Below, piece after piece: positions 57,028 through 64,000 of a stretch of DNA of 64,000 nucleotides; the first letter of the stretch is position 1, and every line of letters begins with the position of its first letter. The notes below the pieces were generated by a model, which saw only the letters and a program-made list of their open reading frames with translations, searched no databases and had not been told where the DNA came from. This stretch comes from an uncultured Mycobacterium sp. Lineage in GTDB: Bacteria > Actinomycetota > Actinomycetes > Mycobacteriales > Mycobacteriaceae. The stretch lies in assembly GCA_900078375.1 (NCBI GenBank), contig FLQS01000012.1, positions 186,001-250,000 of the forward strand, read 5' to 3'. The position numbers and the translations under genes are program-made.

Positions 57028-58304
57028 AAAAAGGTGCGCACCAGGTCGGTCACCCGGCCGTGCTCGTCGAGCACCGGGATCAGCTGCCACTTGTCGAACA
57101 CCGTGCACGGGTGCGACACCCCGAATGAGATCCAGCTGCCGACCTCGACGACCTGTTCGGCGGCCGGCGACAACCGAAGGAACGCGTGCTGGTCGTTGAG
57201 CTTGACGACCTCACACCCCACCAAGGCATCGTCCACCCAGCCCCTTCCGCGTCGAAGTCGTTGCGGCACAGGCATATCCTGATCGAACGACACGTCGCGG
57301 CGCCCCATCGTCAGTAGCGCCAGCCCTGCCTCGGGCCGCGAGCACACCTGCGCCCACACGTGCATCGCCGCCACGAACCCGCCGGGCTGGGCCCCTGGTC
57401 TGGTCAGCGGTGAGGTTCGCAGATACAGCCCGTCGTCATTGGTCAGGTACGCACCGCTGCGCAGGATGGTGCGCCAATCTCCGGCCAAAGTCTCCGCCAC
57501 CAGGTCGAAATACGTACTGCCGCCTGCAGTCACGATGACGTCAGGCCCCTCGCACAGCGGCGCCAGCCGGACCCCGACGGCGCGCACCCACGTCAAGTAG
57601 TCGTGCACCCGCGCGGCTCCATCGGCCGACACGTCGTGGCCCAGAGCGGCCTCGTAGCCGGCCACCCCGACCAGCCGAAGCCGCGGGCTGGCTACCGCGG
57701 CCGCCGCCACCGCGTCGGCGGTGACGTCGTCGCGGCAGCCGGTTCGGGTGCCCGCGGCGCCGAGTTCGACGCAGACGTCGACCGCGCGTCTGGCGCCTGC
57801 GGCGTGCAGCGCCTCGGTCATCAGCGCCACCCCGCGAACCGAGTCCACCCAGCAGATCAGCCGGAAATCGGGGTCACCGTCCAGTTCGGCGGCCAGCCAG
57901 GCCAGCCCCGCGGCGTCGACCAATTCGTTGGCCAGCACCACCTCGCGCACCCCGAACGCCCGGTAAGCCCGCACCTGGCTGATCGTCGCGGCCGTCACCG
58001 CACACGCGCCGGCGTCGAACTGGCGGGCCAGCAGCTGGACAGACATGTGGGTCTTCCCGTGCGGCGCCAGGTCGACACCGTGCCGCTCGCACCAGCCGGC
58101 CATCGTGGCCAGGTTGTGGCTCAGCGCCTCGGCGGACAGGACACACACCGGTCCCAGCGGCCCGGCGTCGAACAGATCGGGCGCGCCGGCGCAGATGTGC
58201 GCCACGGTCTCGCCCGCCCATGCGGCGGGCAGACCCTTGAATCGCCAGTCCACTCGCTCGTCGGCCAGGGCTGCCACGGCGGTCGCGTTTAGGAGGGACC
58301 TCAT
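57024..58304 (-). CDS. PLP fold-type III amino-acid deaminase/aldolase (D-threonine aldolase / D-serine dehydratase-like)
   Basis: 426 residues with an alanine-racemase-type N-terminal barrel. The PLP-binding Lys is in [10 protein letters not shown] (Lys84). The C-terminal domain has [12 protein letters not shown], the His/Cys metal site of DSD1/DTA-like enzymes. It probably cleaves a D-hydroxy-amino acid; the substrate is not predictable. It sits antisense between coaX and lysS, where M. tuberculosis has only a short hypothetical gene, so it is an insertion or a retained ancestral gene. ATG 58304, with a short divergent space to lysS. Confidence 0.87.
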   Translation of the reverse strand: MRSLLNATAVAALADERVDWRFKGLPAAWAGETVAHICAGAPDLFDAGPLGPVCVLSAEALSHNLATMAGWCERHGVDLAPHGKTHMSVQLLARQFDAGACAVTAATISQVRAYRAFGVREVVLANELVDAAGLAWLAAELDGDPDFRLICWVDSVRGVALMTEALHAAGARRAVDVCVELGAAGTRTGCRDDVTADAVAAAAVASPRLRLVGVAGYEAALGHDVSADGAARVHDYLTWVRAVGVRLAPLCEGPDVIVTAGGSTYFDLVAETLAGDWRTILRSGAYLTNDDGLYLRTSPLTRPGAQPGGFVAAMHVWAQVCSRPEAGLALLTMGRRDVSFDQDMPVPQRLRRGRGWVDDALVGCEVVKLNDQHAFLRLSPAAEQVVEVGSWISFGVSHPCTVFDKWQLIPVLDEHGRVTDLVRTFF

Positions 58305-58313
58305 GACCTCATT

Positions 58314-58319
58314 TAAGCT
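58314..58319 (+). promoter_or_regulatory. -10 hexamer TAAGCT, leaderless start of lysS
   Basis: TAAGCT is followed by eight bases and GTG 58328. The whole divergent space is only 23 bases, so there is no room for a ribosome binding leader. Confidence 0.5.
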
Positions 58320-58327
58320 GGCACGTC

Positions 58328-59848
58328 GTGAGCTCTGCAGATACCCCGGATACCGACCACGCGGGCGCCGACGTCCCCGAACAGTTCCGGATCCGCCAGG
58401 GCAAGCGCGAGGCCCTTTTGGCCGGCGGCAAAGACCCCTACCCGGTTTCGGTGCCCCGTACCCACTCGCTGGGTCAGATCCGTGCGGCCTATCCCGACCT
58501 GGCCGCGGACACCACCACCGGCGATCTCGTCGGGGTCACCGGCCGGGTGGTGTTTGCCCGCAACTCGGGCAAGTTGTGTTTCGCCACGCTGCAGGAAGGC
58601 GACGGAACGCAGCTGCAGGCGATGATCAGCCTGGCCGGCGTGGGCGAGGAGGCCCTGGAAGCCTGGAAGGCCGAGGTCGACCTCGGTGACATCGTGTTCG
58701 TGCACGGCGAAGTGATCAGTTCGCGCCGCGGGGAGCTGTCGGTGCTGGCCGACTCATGGCTGATGGCCAGCAAGGCGTTGCGCCCACTGCCCGTCGCGCA
58801 CAAGGAGATGAGCGAGGAGTCCCGGGTCCGGCAGCGCTACGTCGATCTGATCGTGCGCCCGCAAGCCCGCGAGGTGGCCCGGCAGCGTGTCGCGGTCGTG
58901 CGGGCCGTGCGCAACGCGTTGGAGCGCCGCGGTTTCCTCGAAGTCGAGACCCCGATGCTGCAGACGCTTGCCGGCGGTGCGGCCGCTCGGCCGTTCGTCA
59001 CCCACTCCAATGCGCTCGACGCGGACTTGTATCTGCGGATCGCCCCGGAGTTGTTCTTGAAGCGGTGCGTCGTCGGCGGTCTGGAGAAGGTTTTCGAGCT
59101 GAATCGGAACTTTCGAAACGAAGGTGCGGATTCCACACATTCGCCGGAATTCTCGATGCTCGAGACTTATCAGGCTTGGGGAACGTATGACGATTCGGCG
59201 GTCGTCACCCGCGAGGTTATTCAAGAAGTGGCGGATGAGGCGATCGGGAGCCGTCAAGTGCCATTGCCGGACGGGACAATCTATGACATCGACGGCGAAT
59301 GGCCGTCGATTCAAATGTACCCGTCGTTGTCCGAAGCCCTCGGTGAAGAGATCACCCCCGACACATCGGGAGAATATCTGCTCGCTATTGCCGACCGGCT
59401 CGACGTGGAGATCCCGCGGGATCGCGGCTACGGGCACGGCAAGCTCGTCGAAGAACTGTGGGAGCACACGGTCGGGGACAGATTGTGGGCCCCGACATTC
59501 GTCAAGGATTTCCCGGTCGAGACCACACCGCTGACCCGGCAGCACCGCAGTATTCCTGGCGTCACGGAGAAGTGGGATCTCTACGCGCGTGGAATGGAGT
59601 TGGCAACGGGATACTCCGAGCTGGTCGACCCGATTGTGCAGCGCGAGCGTTTCGAGGCCCAGGCCAAGGCCGCAGCGGCCGGGGACGACGAGGCGATGGC
59701 GCTCGACGAGGATTTTCTGGCAGCGATGGAGTATGCGATGCCCCCGACGACGGGAACCGGAATGGGTATCGATCGCCTGTTGATGGTTCTCACCGGCTTG
59801 TCAATTCGTGAAACGGTTTTGTTCCCGATTGTTCGGCGACATGGCTGA
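58328..59848 (+). CDS. lysS: Lysyl-tRNA synthetase, class II
   Basis: 506 residues. N-terminal OB-fold anticodon-binding domain ([21 protein letters not shown]), then the class II core: motif 1 around [18 protein letters not shown], motif 2 [18 protein letters not shown], and motif 3 [17 protein letters not shown] 58328 is leaderless. From about 59090 the gene uses noticeably less GC-rich third positions than before, although motifs stay intact. It differs from the LysX fusion enzyme by lacking a membrane domain. Confidence 0.96.
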   Translation: MSSADTPDTDHAGADVPEQFRIRQGKREALLAGGKDPYPVSVPRTHSLGQIRAAYPDLAADTTTGDLVGVTGRVVFARNSGKLCFATLQEGDGTQLQAMISLAGVGEEALEAWKAEVDLGDIVFVHGEVISSRRGELSVLADSWLMASKALRPLPVAHKEMSEESRVRQRYVDLIVRPQAREVARQRVAVVRAVRNALERRGFLEVETPMLQTLAGGAAARPFVTHSNALDADLYLRIAPELFLKRCVVGGLEKVFELNRNFRNEGADSTHSPEFSMLETYQAWGTYDDSAVVTREVIQEVADEAIGSRQVPLPDGTIYDIDGEWPSIQMYPSLSEALGEEITPDTSGEYLLAIADRLDVEIPRDRGYGHGKLVEELWEHTVGDRLWAPTFVKDFPVETTPLTRQHRSIPGVTEKWDLYARGMELATGYSELVDPIVQRERFEAQAKAAAAGDDEAMALDEDFLAAMEYAMPPTTGTGMGIDRLLMVLTGLSIRETVLFPIVRRHG

Positions 59849-59857
59849 AGTGCACTG

Positions 59858-59907
59858 ATTCAATCCTTGTTGAATGCCGTGTGCCAATGTGGCAGATTGG
59901 TGGCACA
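59858..59907 (+). promoter_or_regulatory. Two adjacent inverted repeats upstream of lsr2
   Basis: ATTCAA-6-TTGAAT (59858-59875) and TGTGCCA-14-TGGCACA (59880-59907) lie one after the other in the 137-base lysS-lsr2 gap. They could be operators for lsr2, a terminator for lysS, or both. Confidence 0.4.
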
Positions 59908-59985
59908 GTGTTGATTGACAGCAACAGCGGTGAAGACGCCCAACTATCAGGTTGTTGTGCGCAGGCATAAGGATTCAGTGAGACA

Positions 59986-60327
59986 ATGGCCAAGAAAGTT
60001 ACCGTCACACTCGTCGACGATTTCGACGGGGCGGGCGCCGCGGATGAAACGGTCGAATTCGCGCTCGACGGTGTGAGCTATGAGATCGATCTTTCGTCAA
60101 AGAATGCTCAGAAACTTCGCAACGATCTCAAGCAGTGGGTCGAGGCCAGCCGTCGCGTCGGCGGCCGCCGACGTGGCCGCTCCGGTCCGGCCGGCCGGGG
60201 ACGTGCCTCGATCGACCGGGAGCAGAGCGCCGCGATCCGCGACTGGGCGCGCCGCAACGGTCACAAGGTGTCGACGCGGGGACGTATCCCGGCCGACATC
60301 ATCGACGCGTTTCACGCCGCAACGTAG
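59986..60327 (+). CDS. lsr2: Nucleoid-associated xenogeneic silencer Lsr2
   Basis: 113 residues. The N-terminal dimerisation domain is [25 protein letters not shown], followed by a basic linker ([18 protein letters not shown]) and the C-terminal DNA-binding domain [20 protein letters not shown] with the RGR minor-groove hook. It binds AT-rich DNA and silences acquired genes, the mycobacterial H-NS counterpart. ATG 59986 with an AAGGA about 12 bases upstream. It precedes clpC1, as in M. tuberculosis. Confidence 0.97.
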   Translation: MAKKVTVTLVDDFDGAGAADETVEFALDGVSYEIDLSSKNAQKLRNDLKQWVEASRRVGGRRRGRSGPAGRGRASIDREQSAAIRDWARRNGHKVSTRGRIPADIIDAFHAAT

Positions 60328-60396
60328 CTCCGCATCGGGCCATTTGGCCTGTTGACCTTCTCGGCCACCCCGCCGCGAGCGCACGTGTCAGTGGAG

Positions 60397-60411
60397 TTCG
60401 CTTGCGGCGAA
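60397..60411. promoter_or_regulatory. Candidate ClgR operator upstream of clpC1
   Basis: TTCGCTTGCGGCGAA: TTCGC and GCGAA arms with a five-base centre, the consensus form of the actinobacterial ClgR box. ClgR activates clp genes in Streptomyces, Corynebacterium and mycobacteria, and this site lies 187 bases before the clpC1 start. Confidence 0.65.
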
Positions 60412-60430
60412 GCGGCTGCCGGTGATTATC

Positions 60431-60442
60431 GGAAACGTTTCC
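60431..60442. promoter_or_regulatory. Perfect palindrome GGAAACGTTTCC upstream of clpC1
   Basis: A 12-base perfect palindrome with central CG, of the LacI-family operator type, 20 bases downstream of the ClgR-like box. A second regulator or overlapping sigma-factor -35 (GGAAAC) is possible. Confidence 0.45.
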
Positions 60443-60597
60443 TTGCCCTACCGCGTTGGTGTGCTAGGTCTGCACCGCTAGAGACGCGGTATGGGTGGGC
60501 AAGGGAGGACGCCTTCCCGGGCCTCCCATTAGAGTGGACGACAGGTGCGTGGTGACTACCGCTGTACCTAATCGTGATGGAGAGCAGGTAACCGACG

Positions 60598-63182
<2,585 letters not shown>

Positions 63183-63190
63183 CCACGCAA

Positions 63191-63227
63191 CGAAGATGCC
63201 CCCGACACTGTCGGGGGCATCTTCGTG
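63191..63227 (+). terminator. Terminator hairpin after clpC1
   Basis: ACGAAGATGCCCCCGAC (63191-63207) and GTCGGGGGCATCTTCGT (63211-63227) form a perfect 17-base stem with a three-base loop, 9 bases after the clpC1 stop. No T tract follows, as is common in mycobacteria. Confidence 0.8.
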
Positions 63228-63288
63228 TGGCTCGTCGGACGGCCGGCGAATACTCGGCGACTCCATCGATTCGCGCGCTCGCGACCGC

Positions 63289-63294
63289 TAACCT
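63289..63294 (+). promoter_or_regulatory. -10 hexamer TAACCT, leaderless start of the YbjQ-like gene
   Basis: TAACCT is followed by six bases and ATG 63301. Confidence 0.5.
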
Positions 63295-63300
63295 CTGCTC

Positions 63301-63669
63301 ATGCTTGTAGTGACCACCAACGACATTCCGGGCTGGGAGATCCAGCGGGTATGCGGTGAGGTGTTCGGTCTCACCGTGCGATCGCGCAATGCCTTCTCCC
63401 AGATGGGTGCGGGCTTCAAAAGCATGTTCGGCGGCGAGCTGCAGGGCATGACCAAGAACCTCGCGGAGAGCCGCAACGAGGCGATGAACCGGTTGATGAA
63501 CGAGGCGCGCAATCGCGGCGGGAACGCGATCATCGGAATGCGCTTCGACACCACCGAACTCGGCGATGTCTGGACCGAGATCTGTGCGTACGGCACTGCC
63601 GTGCAGGCCGTCCCGATCAGCGACGCCGCCAAGTACACCGCGCAGCAACTGGGTTACGGCGCCAGCTAA
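63301..63669 (+). CDS. YbjQ/UPF0145-family heavy-metal-binding-domain protein
   Basis: 122 residues with the YbjQ pattern: MLVVTTNDIPGWEIQRVCGEVFGLTVRS, the central GAGFKSMFGGELQGMTKNLAESRNEAMNRL, and ARNRGGNAIIGMRFDTTELG near the end. The family forms pentameric rings and is called heavy-metal-binding by homology, with no proven reaction. Leaderless promoter. The downstream B12-controlled cobalt transporter gene may be a chance neighbour. Confidence 0.9.
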   Translation: MLVVTTNDIPGWEIQRVCGEVFGLTVRSRNAFSQMGAGFKSMFGGELQGMTKNLAESRNEAMNRLMNEARNRGGNAIIGMRFDTTELGDVWTEICAYGTAVQAVPISDAAKYTAQQLGYGAS

Positions 63670-63684
63670 ACCCGCGCAGGTATA

Positions 63685-63800
63685 GCATCCTCGATGTAAG
63701 GACGAGTCGAGGAATCTGGTGAAACTCCAGAACGGTCGCGCCACTGTTTACAGTCAGACCCGAGGCCCGTCGAAGTTCATCGTGGGACGCGCAGTTCCCT
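63685..63800 (+). ncRNA. Cobalamin (AdoCbl-type) riboswitch
   Basis: Clear core: GAGGAATCTGGTGAAACT at 63709-63726 (stem-loop GGAAT-C-GGTGAAA type), then CCAG pairing, and the B12 box CGCCACTG at 63739-63746. AGTCAGACCCGAGG follows at 63752-63765. It lies between the YbjQ-like gene and cbtB with a Shine-Dalgarno (GAAAGGA) just after. It should repress cobalt uptake when cobalamin is plentiful. Confidence 0.9.
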
Positions 63801-63812
63801 GAAAGGACTCCA

Positions 63813-64000
63813 ATGTCTACTCCACAAGCACGGTCGGGCCGGTCTCGCGCCGTCGACCTGTCGGCCACCAGGGCCGTCGTCTGGCTCTCGCTGACCGCGT
63901 TCTTCGCGCTGCTGGTCCTGTACTTCATCGGCGTCGACCAAGGCGCCAGCTCGGTGTTCGGCGACAACATGTACATCCACGAATTCGTGCATGACGCCCG
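63813..64000 (+). CDS. cbtB: Cobalt transporter subunit CbtB (3' end cut by window)
   Basis: First 62 residues: a basic N-terminus (MSTPQARSGRSRAVDL), one membrane helix (AVVWLSLTAFFALLVLYFIG), then GVDQGASSVFGDNMYIHEFVHDA. The His-rich end (IHEFVHD) is the metal-binding signature of CbtB, the small partner of CbtA in B12-regulated cobalt uptake. ATG 63813 with GAAAGGA upstream. cbtA is expected just beyond the window. Confidence 0.88.
   Translation, partial: MSTPQARSGRSRAVDLSATRAVVWLSLTAFFALLVLYFIGVDQGASSVFGDNMYIHEFVHDA

Noticed and set aside
60341..60354. GGCCATTTGGCC-type short hairpin after lsr2 as a terminator
   Set aside because: Only a 4-5 base stem, too weak to claim.

Overview
The window is chromosomal DNA from a high-GC actinobacterium of the family Mycobacteriaceae (Mycobacterium/Mycolicibacterium type). 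The evidence is the gene order tad pilus genes / Rv3651-like / Rv3649-like helicase / cspA / topA / class III cyclase / holB / galE / ppgS / ppa / dacB / tilS / hpt / lpqG-like / ephA / ftsH / folE-P-B-K / panC-D / coaX / lysS / lsr2 / clpC1. This follows the M. tuberculosis Rv3658c to Rv3596c segment in inverted orientation, as recalled from knowledge; no search was run.

Layout. 1-1933: end of a Tad/Flp pilus assembly operon. 1930-6728: Rv3651-like protein, DUF1998 helicase, cspA, Rv3647c-like protein. 6841-12652: topA, a membrane adenylyl cyclase, DNA polymerase III delta', tRNA-Thr(CGT). 12656-15812: carboxymuconolactone decarboxylase, a large GT-C-like membrane protein, galE. 15809-23463: a five-gene minus-strand cluster (Pls/PosA-type NRPS, M1 peptidase, lipid flippase-like protein, PpgS-like glycosyltransferase, DUF2304 partner) in which four of the genes overlap or nearly touch. 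23566-28701: TerC transporter behind a probable yybP-ykoY riboswitch, STAS-like protein, TetR/hydrolase pair, esterase, OHCU decarboxylase. 28777-33419: ppa, dacB, DUF2342 protein, tilS, hpt. 33420-43223: accessory island with AraC and VOC genes, a frameshifted IS1634-type transposase, a 1895-residue secreted multidomain protein and a frameshifted secreted-protein gene. 43275-47100: SIMPL lipoprotein, MBL hydrolase, LLM oxidoreductase, epoxide hydrolase. 47275-52007: ftsH-folE-folP-folB-folK. 52007-57027: DUF3180, DUF6779-like, DUF2520, panC, panD, coaX. 57024-63182: PLP fold-III deaminase, lysS, lsr2, clpC1. 63301-64000: YbjQ-like protein, then a cobalamin riboswitch leading into cbtB, which is cut by the window end.

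How the genes work together. ftsH to coaX is a near-continuous run of overlapping cofactor genes (tetrahydrofolate, then pantothenate/CoA). galE, ppgS and the DUF2304 gene suggest polyprenyl-phosphate amino-sugar supply for cell-wall arabinogalactan. Here that group is joined to an NRPS and a peptidase, which I regard as the most promising undescribed system. At least 15 genes start 6-8 bases after a TANNNT -10 hexamer, so leaderless transcription is common in this window.

Main anomalies. clpC1 carries a frame-breaking 56-base insertion that repeats its own sequence and then diverges. A 13-base perfect tandem duplication breaks a secreted-protein gene at 42553-42578. The giant secreted protein has a compositionally different C-terminus beside the IS remnant. 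A 19-base repeat occurs three times, once inside the NRPS gene.
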